From Peribacillus sp044761665 (GTDB lineage Bacteria; Bacillota; Bacilli; Bacillales; DSM-1321): DNA of 64,000 nucleotides. The stretch covers positions 62,001-126,000 of the forward strand of contig NZ_JBIWCW010000003.1 in the NCBI RefSeq assembly GCF_044761665.1. Reading direction: 5' to 3'. Position 1 is the stretch's first letter. Every line of letters starts with the position of its first letter. Shown one piece after another: positions 35,334 to 43,624 of this stretch. The notes under the pieces are model-generated. The model had not been told where the DNA came from. It saw only the letters and a program-made list of their open reading frames with translations, and did not search any database. The translations under genes were made by a program, and so were the position numbers.

Positions 35334-36749
35334 ATGAATGGATCGGAGCAGAAGGCTCTGGAATATGCCATCAGTGAAATTACGGAAATAGCCACTGGAT
35401 TCGGATTGGATTTTTACCCGATGCGTTATGAAATTTGTCCATCGGAAATCATTTATACGTTTGGTGCGTATGGTATGCCGACCCGTTTTTCACACTGGAG
35501 CTTCGGGAAGCAATTTCATAAAATGAAACTGCAATATGATTTCGGTTTAAGCAAAATCTATGAATTGGTCATTAACTCTGACCCGTGTTACGCGTTCTTA
35601 CTGGACTCGAATTCACTTGTGCAAAATAAATTGATCGTGGCGCATGTTCTAGCTCACTGCGACTTTTTCAAGAATAATGTCCGTTTCCGGAACACGAAGA
35701 GAGACATGGTAGAAAGCATGTCGGCCACGGCAGAGCGAATCCGGGAATATGAAGTCTTGCACGGAAAGCGGGAAGTGGAAACATTCCTGGACGCCCTTTT
35801 GGCGATTGAAGAACATATCGATCCGTCACTGATGAGGCCGAAGCTCGCTTGGACGATGGAGGATGAGGAAGAAGAGGAGGAAGTGAAGCCGGCCGCAACA
35901 GAGTATGATGATTTATGGAGTCTTGAGAACAAAGATGTGAAGAAGAAGCCGACTGCTAAAAGAAGGAAGAAATTCCCGCCACGTCCTGAAAAAGATATCA
36001 TGCTATTCATTGAGCAATACAGCAGGGATTTAACGGATTGGCAACGTGACATCATGACCATGATCCGTGAAGAAATGCTCTACTTCTGGCCACAGCTCGA
36101 AACGAAAATCATGAACGAAGGCTGGGCATCGTTCTGGCATCAGCGGATTATGCGTGAACTGGATTTGACTTCAGGTGAATCCATTGAATTTGCGAAACTG
36201 AATGCCGGAGTCGTGCAGCCATCACGCACGAGCATCAACCCTTATTACCTGGGATTGAAGGTGTTTGAAGATATCGAAGAGCGGTATGACAACCCAACCG
36301 AAGAAATGCTTAAACTCGGCATCGAGCCGGGGTCGGGCCGGGAAAAGATGTTCGAAGTCAGGGAAATTGAATCGGATATATCTTTCCTTCGTAACTACCT
36401 GACCAAAGACCTTGTCATGCGGGAAGATATGTACTTATTTCAAAAGCAGGGTAAGGACTATAAAATCGTCGATAAGGCGTGGGAACAGGTGCGGGATCAG
36501 CTCGTCAGCATGAGGGTCAACGGTGGATTCCCCTATATCACGGTCAATGACGGCGACTATATGCGGAATGGAGAACTATATTTGAAACATTGGTATGAGG
36601 ATATAGAACTCGATTTGAAATACCTAGAAAAAGTCATGCCTTATGTCCACCAGCTGTGGGGGCGCCCAGTGCATATGGAATCGGTCATGGAGGGAAAAGA
36701 GGTTGTGTTTTCCTACGACGGAAAAGGGATACACAGGAAATATATATGA
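35334..36749 (+). CDS. spoVR: Stage V sporulation protein R (SpoVR)
   Basis: A 471-residue soluble protein of the SpoVR family, involved in spore cortex formation in B. subtilis. Family segments include the N-terminal half with His-rich stretches (AHVLAHCDFFKNN), the acidic/lysine linker around residues 180-215, and the conserved C-terminal half from NEGWASFWHQRIM through VNDGDYMRNGELYLKHWYEDIELDLKYLEKVM to SYDGKGIHRKYI. The start at 35334 has GGGGGG 7 nt upstream; the ATG at 35319 overlaps that site. It has a candidate sigma-E promoter and a terminator directly behind. Three more or less decayed pieces of the same gene lie downstream within 7 kb, so this locus has been duplicated. Confidence 0.95.
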   Translation: MNGSEQKALEYAISEITEIATGFGLDFYPMRYEICPSEIIYTFGAYGMPTRFSHWSFGKQFHKMKLQYDFGLSKIYELVINSDPCYAFLLDSNSLVQNKLIVAHVLAHCDFFKNNVRFRNTKRDMVESMSATAERIREYEVLHGKREVETFLDALLAIEEHIDPSLMRPKLAWTMEDEEEEEEVKPAATEYDDLWSLENKDVKKKPTAKRRKKFPPRPEKDIMLFIEQYSRDLTDWQRDIMTMIREEMLYFWPQLETKIMNEGWASFWHQRIMRELDLTSGESIEFAKLNAGVVQPSRTSINPYYLGLKVFEDIEERYDNPTEEMLKLGIEPGSGREKMFEVREIESDISFLRNYLTKDLVMREDMYLFQKQGKDYKIVDKAWEQVRDQLVSMRVNGGFPYITVNDGDYMRNGELYLKHWYEDIELDLKYLEKVMPYVHQLWGRPVHMESVMEGKEVVFSYDGKGIHRKYI

Positions 36750-36757
36750 AGAAACGA

Positions 36758-36785
36758 TACTGCCGGGAAATCGGCAGTTTTTTTC
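36758..36785 (+). terminator. Intrinsic terminator after spoVR
   Basis: CTGCCG pairs with CGGCAG around GGAAAT, followed by seven T residues. A decayed copy of the same hairpin follows the second spoVR remnant at about 42036-42056. Confidence 0.85.
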
Positions 36786-37027
36786 TGTAGGCATTTGGAG
36801 AAGTGGCCTGATATTTTTGAAAAACGTTCAATCTTTTTATCAATTTAAAAGGCCAATCTCTTTACATCTCAAACTCACGAAGTTGTCTAAAGAAAGAACA
36901 TCAACGTTTTTCTACAAAACACAAGTTAAATATAAACAATCAGGGAGAAAGGCCGATGTATGAATGGAAAGAGTAAGGTGAAAAGGACTAATTTGTAAAG
37001 GTGATCCTTATCTACCATTTTATCTTA

Positions 37028-37222
37028 TTTTTCGTGCGAAACGGCGAGTTGTAATTAAAGCATGGTTATGAAGATATTGAATTAGATATGAAATATCTGG
37101 AGAAAGTATTGCCTTATATTTATCAACTTTAGGGGAGATTGGTGCACCTAGAGACGGTGGTTGAGGCCAAAGAAGTTCTCTTCTCGTATGATGGAAAAGG
37201 GGTGCATCGCAAGTATTTATAA
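37028..37222 (+). pseudogene. Old spoVR C-terminal remnant (A)
   Basis: Read in one frame, this segment gives VRNGEL, stop, LKHGYEDIELDMKYLEKVLPYIYQL, stop, GRLVHLETVVEAKEVLFSYDGKGVHRKYL and then a TAA stop. It aligns without gaps with the last 60 or so residues of spoVR, but it carries two in-frame stop codons (TAA for Tyr, TAG for Trp) and many silent and conservative changes. It is therefore a remnant of an older, diverged spoVR paralogue, not a recent copy. No upstream part of the gene is recognisable in the 280 bp between it and the intact spoVR. Confidence 0.85.
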
Positions 37223-37255
37223 AGAAACTTTGGTCGTAATAAATATATTCTCTCA

Positions 37256-37305
37256 TAAAAAAGAGCGAGCAATGTAATTCGAATTGAATTACATTGCTCG
37301 CTCTT
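37256..37305 (-). terminator. Intrinsic terminator of the M29 aminopeptidase gene
   Basis: A perfect 19-bp stem (AGAGCGAGCAATGTAATTC and its complement) around a five-base loop, followed by a T-run on the minus strand. It lies about 165 nt downstream of the aminopeptidase stop codon. Confidence 0.75.
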
Positions 37306-37469
37306 CTAAAGGCTATGTTAAAGGATAAGGTTGATCTAAAAATGCACCCATTAGTTAGTCAAAGAAAAATTACATTCAATCACAGTCAGTTTAAACACAT
37401 ATGTGTATTAGTTATTTAAATCCTTTGATTATATCTTTTACAAGCTTAAGAAAAATAGTTTCCTGAAAA

Positions 37470-38678
37470 TTAGATTTTCCAGACTCCACTTTCCATTATT
37501 AGTATCTCTTTCTGATCTAATAATCCATACACATTCATCGTGCTATCGCCGATCATAATATCTTCATGAACCGCAGATCGATTCATACCGAGCTCATTTA
37601 GTTCCTCTTCCGTTCTCATGGAGCCATCCAAAATATTATTAATGTAAGCTTGACCTAGTGCGATATGACAAGCTGCATTTTCATCAAATAGTGTACTTTT
37701 GAAAGTGATTCCCATTTTGGCAATGCCTGAATCGACTGATACCAGGGCAACTTCTCCCAGCATACGGGCACCATTATCTGTTTGAAGGAAATCGAGAACG
37801 ACTTGATGTTGGGGTTCAATTCTAACTACTTTTCCATTTTTAAAGAACAGCTTTAATCTTTCAATAGTTTGTCCTGCTAATATAAGGGGCTTTGTGATGC
37901 TTACATATCCATTCACTTGATTCTTATTTGGGATGGTCCAAACTTCTTCAACGGGGATATTAGACATGAATTCTCTTCCATCTTTAGTCGTTTCAGATCC
38001 CCCTAACCAAACATGATTTTTGACTAAAGAAACAGTTAAATCTGTTTTTTTACTAATAAATCGCAAACCAGAAAACTTATAATTGTTCAACTTTTTCGCT
38101 ATACTTTTCAAGGTACTATCATGTTGTTTCCAAGTTGATACAGGGTTTGGTTCATTTGATTTTGATGCTTCAAAAATATATGTCCATAAAAGTTCAATAG
38201 CTTTATTTTCAGGAAGATCTGGAAACACTTGCAGTGCCCATTCCTTTGTTGGTGCGTTAACAACTACCCATTTATTATGATTATCCATCCCATATGTTCG
38301 TATTGGACTCATAGCGATTGATTTTGCTTTAGTTACTATGGATGTTCTTTCCTCCCAATCAGAATCCATATCTGAAAACCTCGGTGCAACGATTGTGATT
38401 GTCGAATACCCAGACTTCGCATCATTTAATTTATTTTCAATGATTGATTTAGGGAAGACGTCTAAAAATTCGTCAGGAAGAAAACGCACTCGATCCTTTT
38501 CGATTTCCGAATCCCGTACATCAAGTGATACATATTGCGCCCCACTCTTATATGCTTCTTTTGAAATTTCGCGTACTAAAGACAAATGTTCAGGAGAAAA
38601 AACGATTTTAATTAAATCTCCCTTCTCAACTGTCACTCCAATATTCACAATTACTTTTGCATAATTATTTAAAGACAT
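37470..38678 (-). CDS. M29 family metallo-aminopeptidase
   Basis: A 402-residue cytosolic aminopeptidase of the AmpS/PepS/aminopeptidase T family (M29), which releases N-terminal residues from peptides using two metal ions. Family segments visible in order are GVTVEKGDLIKIVFSPEH, the metal-ligand stretch FMSNIPVEEVWTIP (Glu), MLGEVALVS (Glu), LFDENAACHIALGQAY (His, Tyr) and SAVHEDIMIGD (His, Asp). It appears intact. It lies alone inside the pseudogene-rich stretch between spoVR remnants and is more AT-rich than its neighbours, so it may be a later arrival. The start codon follows AAGGAG. Confidence 0.9.
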   Translation of the reverse strand: MSLNNYAKVIVNIGVTVEKGDLIKIVFSPEHLSLVREISKEAYKSGAQYVSLDVRDSEIEKDRVRFLPDEFLDVFPKSIIENKLNDAKSGYSTITIVAPRFSDMDSDWEERTSIVTKAKSIAMSPIRTYGMDNHNKWVVVNAPTKEWALQVFPDLPENKAIELLWTYIFEASKSNEPNPVSTWKQHDSTLKSIAKKLNNYKFSGLRFISKKTDLTVSLVKNHVWLGGSETTKDGREFMSNIPVEEVWTIPNKNQVNGYVSITKPLILAGQTIERLKLFFKNGKVVRIEPQHQVVLDFLQTDNGARMLGEVALVSVDSGIAKMGITFKSTLFDENAACHIALGQAYINNILDGSMRTEEELNELGMNRSAVHEDIMIGDSTMNVYGLLDQKEILIMESGVWKI

Positions 38679-38775
38679 AAAGTACTCCTTTTATGAGATA
38701 TTGATTGTTATATAGGAAACAAAAATGAGCTGGGAAATGAACCTCTAGCTCAATGTATTTTGATGTTTGTTTTTA

Positions 38776-39340
38776 TTAACTATTTGATGTGATTATTTTT
38801 CCGTTCTTCACTACCACATGACTTGCCATTGTTCCTAAAATACAAATAGAATAGCTTGAGTCTTCTGGAGATGTATAAGTAACTTTTAATTTATCATCAA
38901 TAGAATCTGAGTAAATGTTATCTATTTCATAATTCTTATTAGAAGAATCTGGAGAATAATTTTTAATTATTCCAATAGTCATATGATTAAACGAATCATT
39001 AGATTGTAATTGAAACTCAATAGTTACTTTCTTTGATTTTTTAAATATAGAGATTCAAATATAAGAACTTCAGCATTATCTAATTCTAAATCAGGAAGTT
39101 TATATTCACCTTTATCATTGTATTTTAATGGAATAAATGTGGAAAACCCAAAACTGTCCAATTTAATTTTTTCATTACCACTTAAAGAATCATCTTGTTC
39201 AGATTGTTCAGAATTTCTTACAGATGTTTTATTATCACCTGAGTGTTCTATGTTATTTGATGACTCACTAGGTAAAGTGTTTGTACACCCTACTAATAAA
39301 AAAATACTGAGAAAAAAATACCTACTGTTTTTTTCACCAT
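38776..39340 (-). pseudogene. Frameshifted lipoprotein gene
   Basis: Three overlapping frames make one protein of about 185 residues. It starts MVKKTVGIFFSVF, shifts in a run of seven T to LLVGCTNTLPSESS (a lipobox and acylated Cys), runs to FESLYLK, then shifts in a run of six A to KSKKVTIEFQLQSND and ends KNGKIITSNS. GGAGG lies about 11 nt before the ATG. Both lesions are single-base changes in homopolymers, so either the gene is dead or the reads were wrong at two places. The mature domain was not recognised. Read as separate frames, only the last 68 residues appear as an open frame with a start. Confidence 0.75.
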
Positions 39341-39412
39341 ATAGATTTTAACCTCCGTTTCCTTTTTGATACTGGATTTGAGTCAATATTTTGGACACAA
39401 AAAAGTTAAATC

Positions 39413-40312
39413 TTAAGCTGTATTTCTAATTTGATCTTCAATGGCTTGCAGGGTTTGGTACCCCAAACTACTATGAATCCTTTTTCTGTTATACCAACCC
39501 TCAATAAATTGGAACATCGCTAATTTTGCTGTTTGATAGTCTTGATATTGTGCATGGTTTACTTCTTCTTTTTTTAATATGGCATGAAAGGATGCAATGC
39601 AGGCATTACCATATGGGCACCCTTTCTGGCTAAAGGACTGCTTAATATGATGATTTTGGATATGTTGAGTAAACTCATCACTGGTATATTGTGAGCCAAG
39701 ATCTGTATGAAGAACTAAGCCCTCTGCGGGCTTTTGTGATGTGTGTGCATGATTGAAAGCTTTTATAACTAGTTCAGTCGTCATAGAACGTGAAAAGGAA
39801 TAGCCTACTATTTTCTTAGAATGAAGATCCAATACAGAAGCTAAATAACACCATCCGTCGTTTAATGTATGAATATACGTAATATCCGCTGCCCATTTCT
39901 CATTAATAGTATTGGTCGTAAAATCACGTTTGAGCCAATTCTCTAACTGTATAACCTTTTCTTTAGATGGATAAGGACGGTATTTTTTCTTAGTGATTGA
40001 ACGAATCCCCATCTTACTCATTAAGCGCTGGACACGCTTGAGACTTAGGCTAAATCCTTTGGTTAATAAGATTTCATGGATCTTGGGAGCACCATAGCGA
40101 CGCTCGCTGTCTAGGTGAATGTGATGAATTTCTTTCGTTAGTTCTTTGTTTTCCTGTTCGATTTGATACGACAAGTTGAAGAGACTGATAATGGCTACTT
40201 CTTGAGATTTCTAATACTTCACACATTTTCTTTACGGGATATTGGTTCTTGTGTTCCACGATAAATTCGGTGAGATCTGTCTCGGTTACTTTTTGGCGAA
40301 TATGGCCATAGC
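39413..40312 (-). pseudogene. IS3-family OrfB transposase, inactive
   Basis: The product is the DDE integrase part. The N-terminal piece (VEHKNQYPVKKMCEVLEISRSSHYQS) and the main part (YQIEQENKELTKEIHHIHLDSERRYGAPKIH..) lie in different frames, so a frameshift sits near 40150-40170. The first two catalytic Asp residues are present (WAADITYIHT and LHTDLGSQYTSDEF), but at the position 35 residues after the second Asp, where the family has Glu (NACIESFHA), this copy reads NACIASFHA. The nearby PYDNA is PYGNA. Without the third acidic residue it should not catalyse transposition even if the frame were repaired. Confidence 0.85.
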
Positions 40313-40570
40313 CTTTTTTAGGATTTCAACTTCCTGCTTTAACCGAAGGTTTTCCTTCTGTATCGCAGCTAATTCCTTCGGAGTCATGGTCTCTTCCCCT
40401 AAACCAATAGGGGTAAATTCTTTAACCAACTTATAAATCGTTACGTCAGATACGCCATATTCGCCACTTAATTCTCTTACTGAGTTACCCGAGTGATAAA
40501 GATCTACAATTGTCTTCTTAAACTCATTATTATATTTTTTGCCTGTATGCTTACGTTCCAATCCGAACAC
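40286..40570 (-). CDS. IS3-family OrfA (HTH protein)
   Basis: The 94-residue first frame of the insertion sequence. It carries the IS3-type helix-turn-helix (KTIVDLYHSGNSVRELSGEYGVSDVTIYKLVKE) followed by a leucine-zipper-like coiled coil (LAAIQKENLRLKQEVEILKKAMAIF). It normally binds the ends and forms OrfAB by -1 frameshifting at A_AAA_AAG. This copy looks intact, but it has no working OrfB partner in the element. Confidence 0.85.
   Translation of the reverse strand: MFGLERKHTGKKYNNEFKKTIVDLYHSGNSVRELSGEYGVSDVTIYKLVKEFTPIGLGEETMTPKELAAIQKENLRLKQEVEILKKAMAIFAKK
40313..40319 (-). other. A6G ribosomal slippage site of the IS element
   Basis: The minus strand reads A_AAA_AAG in the OrfA frame, within the LKK codons near its end. 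This is the typical heptamer at which IS3-family elements shift by -1 to make the OrfAB transposase. The OrfB frame is indeed -1 relative to OrfA. Confidence 0.8.
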
Positions 40571-40738
40571 ATTCTCTCAAAAATCATTGTAAGGATTTAA
40601 CTAAAATGTGTCCATGAAACTATACTAACTCCAATACAGCCTTTTTCTTTATGCAACTATTGGCGCAGATTAATTCAACAAGGGTAATTTACATTTTAAG
40701 TAGAATATATAGAGTGTAGGTATATTCGAAGAAATGAG

Positions 40739-41239
40739 GTGACCATCATAAAGAAAATTCTTAGTTTATTGTTTTTGTTTGTATTGTTTATTGGTGTAGT
40801 TGCTTGTAACAAAGATGTGGCGAAAGAGGCCAATATAGAAAAATTCGTTAGAGATTACAGTATGGAACGATATAACGTTAAAAACCCCTCTAATCCTCCG
40901 ACTTCAGATGAAATTGCAAACAATGTTAAAGAATATTTATCAAAAGATGAATATGATACTCAAATAGCTAACCGTTATTACTCCATACCATCAATGGTAG
41001 CCAAGGAAATTAATAAAAGTATTGAGGTACAAGATCTTAACCTTGAAGAAAAAATTAAAAATGATGATAGTACAATTGTTTATAAATACACTTTAAAATT
41101 TAAGCTTTATGATGAGAAATCATCTGAAGTTTATGATAAAGAAGGAGAGCTAACTATCTCCACTAAAGATAATCAATTAAAAATTACTCGGGATTTTAGT
41201 AGGGGAGTAGAAATTGACGGGTTAGATGGTGGACTTTAA
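40739..41239 (+). CDS. Putative lipoprotein, unknown function
   Basis: A 166-residue exported lipoprotein: KKILSLLFLFVLFIGVVAC is a lipobox signal peptide with the acylated Cys near residue 23. The mature part is charged, with a predicted helix-rich start and beta-rich end (STIVYKYTLKFKLYDEKSSEVYDKEGELTIS), and resembles no family I can name. The start is uncertain. A GTG at 40739 overlaps GAGGTGA, which would be an ideal ribosome binding site for an ATA at 40748 (ATA AAG AAA ATT), where other lipoproteins have ATG. It lies between the dead IS element and the young spoVR remnant and is AT-rich. Confidence 0.65.
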   Translation: MTIIKKILSLLFLFVLFIGVVACNKDVAKEANIEKFVRDYSMERYNVKNPSNPPTSDEIANNVKEYLSKDEYDTQIANRYYSIPSMVAKEINKSIEVQDLNLEEKIKNDDSTIVYKYTLKFKLYDEKSSEVYDKEGELTISTKDNQLKITRDFSRGVEIDGLDGGL

Positions 41240-41392
41240 TAAGAGCTTTTAGAATTAACGGGTGCTTTAATAGAAAACAAACATCAAAATATAATGAGCT
41301 TGGAGACTTATGAGCATTTTAAATCAACTTTTACCTTTAACATAGTCTTTTTATTTTAATTTGTTTGGATTGAATCGCTTTATTGGAAACAT

Positions 41393-42026
41393 GGCTGGGC
41401 ATCATTCTGGCATCAGCGGATTATGCGTGAACTGGACTTAACCTCAGGTGAATCCATTGAATTTGCGAAACTGAATGCTGGCGTCGTGCAGCCATCACGC
41501 ACGAGCATCAACCCTTATTACCTGGGGCTGAAGGTGTTTGAAGATATCGAAGAACGCTATGATAACCCAACCGAGGAAATGCTTAAACTCGGCAACAAGC
41601 CGGGATCGGGCCGGGAAAAGATGTTCGAAGTCAGGGAAATTGAATCGGATATTTCTTTCCTTCGCAACTACCTGACCAAAGACCTTGTCATGCGGGAAGA
41701 TATGTACTTATTTTAAAAGCAGGGCAAGGACTACAAAATCGTCGATAAAGCATGGGAACAGGTGCGGGATCAGCTCGTCAGCATGCGAGTCAACGGTGGA
41801 TTCCCGTATATCACGGTCAACGACGGAGACTATATGCGGAACGGGGAACTATATTTGAAACATTGGTATGAGGATATAGAACTCGATTTGAAATACCTAG
41901 CTAGAAAAAGTCATGCCATACGTCCACCAGCTTTGGGGGAGACCAGTCCATATGGAATCAGTCATGGAGGGAAAAGAGGTTGGGTTTTCCTACGACAGAA
42001 AAGGGATACACCGGAAATACTTATAG
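41393..42026 (+). pseudogene. Young spoVR 3' copy (remnant B)
   Basis: This segment is nearly identical in nucleotides to the last 210 or so codons of the intact spoVR (36117 onward), starting at GGCTGGGCATC. It contains a nonsense change (CAA to TAA at 41714-41716) and a 4-bp tandem duplication CTAGCTAG (41897-41904), where the intact gene has a single CTAG; the latter shifts the frame. Similarity continues about 60 bp past the stop codon, through a decayed terminator to GCATTTGGAGAAGTGGCC, so the copying included downstream DNA. There is no 5' half. The segment could arise from a partial tandem duplication later separated by inserted DNA. Confidence 0.92.
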
Positions 42027-42214
42027 TGAATGGAGGCTACCGGGAGATTGGCAGTCTTTTTGATGTGGGCATTTGGAGAAGTGGCCGACAGAATAGATTC
42101 ACAAACACTTTTTGCTACACAAAACAGTTTTGTCGGCAAACAAAAAAGGCGATGCAACTTAGAGCATCGCATCCATTAATGAAAAGAAACTGAATCAATT
42201 CATAGCTATTTGAA

Positions 42215-42703
42215 TCAGTTTTTAGAATGAGAGGAAAGACCCCGTCCGATAAGGTTTGCAGAAACTGGCTTTCTTCTCAATCCTCTTGCCCAAATTGATA
42301 ATTGTCCTACTTGGTGATTTCATGAACAATGGTATGCCTCATAACTTCGCCCCAAGTATCCGTTACGATTCTTCCATCTGGCAGGGTATCGTAAAATAAT
42401 TGATTTTCCATACGAGGATTCCAACTGTTCACAAAGTTCTCCACTTCTGAATGAAATTCTGAGTCCAATCTTCGAACCTTATTGAAACTTTTATAATTAT
42501 TGAAACTCTCCTGAAAATCAGTTTTCCCCTGTAGGAGACGTATCCAACTCCATTCGACATCAACAATATGGAAAAGTGTATGTAATATACTTCCCATTCC
42601 ACCTGTTCGGTTTTCCAAAAGTTCTCCTTCACTTAACTCTTCACACCAACGATCGATACCAGTCTTCTCTCACCATCCAGTTATATTTAAAAAGTGTTTG
42701 CAA
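42215..42703 (-). pseudogene. DinB-superfamily protein gene, twice frameshifted
   Basis: Joined across lesions, the product is about 160 residues: MQTLFKYNWMVREDWYR, then WCEELSEGELLENRTGGMGSILHTLFHIVDVEWSW (metal-binding His), continuing to MRHTIVHEI, then HQVGQLSIWARGLRRKPVSANLIGRGL. This is a complete DinB/DUF664-type four-helix protein of bacilli. It starts at TTG (42703) with GGAGGGG 5 nt upstream. The first lesion is a 4-bp tandem duplication, CGATCGAT at 42650-42657; the second is a one-base deletion near 42310. Calling only the middle piece (42307-42618) misses both ends. Confidence 0.82.
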
Positions 42704-42992
42704 TAAAACCCCTCCGCAATAAGAAAATAAATACATTAAAAATATACTAAAGAACCTTATATAATTACGGTTCCAACAAACATAGGATATTAAACAGGGC
42801 TGTTTGTTCAAGAAGTTCCCTCGCTAGACATTACCATAAAATGGGTGAATACTATCCTTTTTATATGAAAGGCACCAACACCTTGGGAAATTAATAGAGT
42901 TCAATTGGTTTGAAAATTTTGACGGTTATGTGAACAGGTAGGATTTGCAACTAGACATCAAGAACACTATTTATATAAAGGGGGCTTCTATA

Positions 42993-43178
42993 ATGAAAAA
43001 GAATCTACTGTCTATGAAATGTTCGTGCTGCAAAAAGGAATTGGACGCAATGGACTTGGTAATCATCAATGACTCACTTCAGATGACACATATTCAATGC
43101 CCTGATAAAGGGGAAATACCTATTATTGATGTTGGATATTATAATGCTGTTTCCCAAAAATACCTGACATTTACGTGA
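42993..43178 (+). CDS. Small cysteine-containing protein, unknown
   Basis: A 61-residue protein beginning MKKNLLSMKCSCCKKELDAMD, with a further Cys in HIQCPDKGE. The CxCC..C pattern could hold a zinc ion, as in small zinc-ribbon-like proteins, but no family was recognised. GGGGG lies about 8 nt upstream of the ATG at 42993; an upstream ATG extension to 42945 has no site. A hairpin at 43247-43284 follows. It sits in the degenerate island, so it could also be a fragment. Confidence 0.5.
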   Translation: MKKNLLSMKCSCCKKELDAMDLVIINDSLQMTHIQCPDKGEIPIIDVGYYNAVSQKYLTFT

Positions 43179-43246
43179 AAAAGCTCAGTAGGTCTGTAAA
43201 GCCTAGGACAGCAAAAATATATATATGCAACGGATTCGTCGTTAGC

Positions 43247-43284
43247 TAAAGATCGGAGCAACCTTAAAGGCAGCGCCGATCTTT
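43247..43284. terminator. Inverted repeat downstream of the small cysteine protein gene
   Basis: TAAAGATCGG pairs with CCGATCTTTA around an 18-base spacer. The T content after it is modest, so it is a weak terminator candidate. Apart from this and spoVR scrap C, nothing was recognised between 43179 and 43600. Confidence 0.45.
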
Positions 43285-43343
43285 ATAATACCCTAATAAG
43301 AAGTCTACGAAAATCCGCAAAGAAGGTGTTTGTTATCCAAAAA

Positions 43344-43427
43344 CAGTATGACACCCCAACGGAGGAAATGGTTTCAAGCGGTAAAGTTTATGAAGAAAAG
43401 ATATTGCCGGGAGGTTCACTGGATTAA
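43344..43427 (+). pseudogene. Possible spoVR scrap (remnant C)
   Basis: The frame reads QYDTPTEEMVSSGKVYEEKILPGGSLD and stop. QYDTPTEEMVSSG corresponds to RYDNPTEEMLKLG of spoVR (residues about 322-334), and TATGAAGAAAAGATATTGCC resembles the sequence just after the spoVR stop (TATGAAGAAACGATACTGCC). Joining of two distant spoVR-locus pieces points to a deletion scar. The match is short, so it is tentative. Confidence 0.45.
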
Positions 43428-43624
43428 GTTGTAAGTATATGGATATAGTATATTATATCGGTAATCACTAGCTTATAGTTTACTTAAAATCAATTCGGGT
43501 AAAGACTTAAGGAGAGGCAAGCTACATACACATACTAATAAGGGTGGACAGAATCCATACATAGTTTTCAGAAATAGCATTCTGTTTCACTTTTATTAAA
43601 TATCTTTTAGGAGTGACAGCAACT

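Larger units (their letters stand above)
39392..40614 (-). mobile_element. IS3-family insertion sequence, degenerate
   Basis: A 1223-bp element bounded by inverted repeats starting TGGACACA and containing AGTTAAATC (left end 39392 reading inward; right end 40614 reading inward; the two agree except around a four-base stretch and one base). It encodes OrfA (40286-40570) and a broken OrfB on the minus strand, with an A6G slippage site between them. No direct target repeat was found at the ends (flanks ATTT and TGAA), so the surroundings may have recombined. It lies 51 bp upstream of the frameshifted lipoprotein gene. Confidence 0.88.

Noticed and set aside
37262..37304. 19-bp perfect inverted repeat as the end of a mobile element
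   Set aside because: The arms are adjacent with a 5-nt loop and a T-run on the minus strand; it is a terminator of the aminopeptidase gene.
39388..40618. Target-site duplication of the IS3-family element
   Set aside because: The bases flanking the inverted repeats (ATTT and TGAA) do not match, so no duplication is reported.
42307..42618. Intact 103-residue DinB-like protein
   Set aside because: Both ends of the family continue in other frames upstream (to a TTG with GGAGGGG) and downstream (to the GQLSIWARG..RGL end), so it is the middle of a broken gene.
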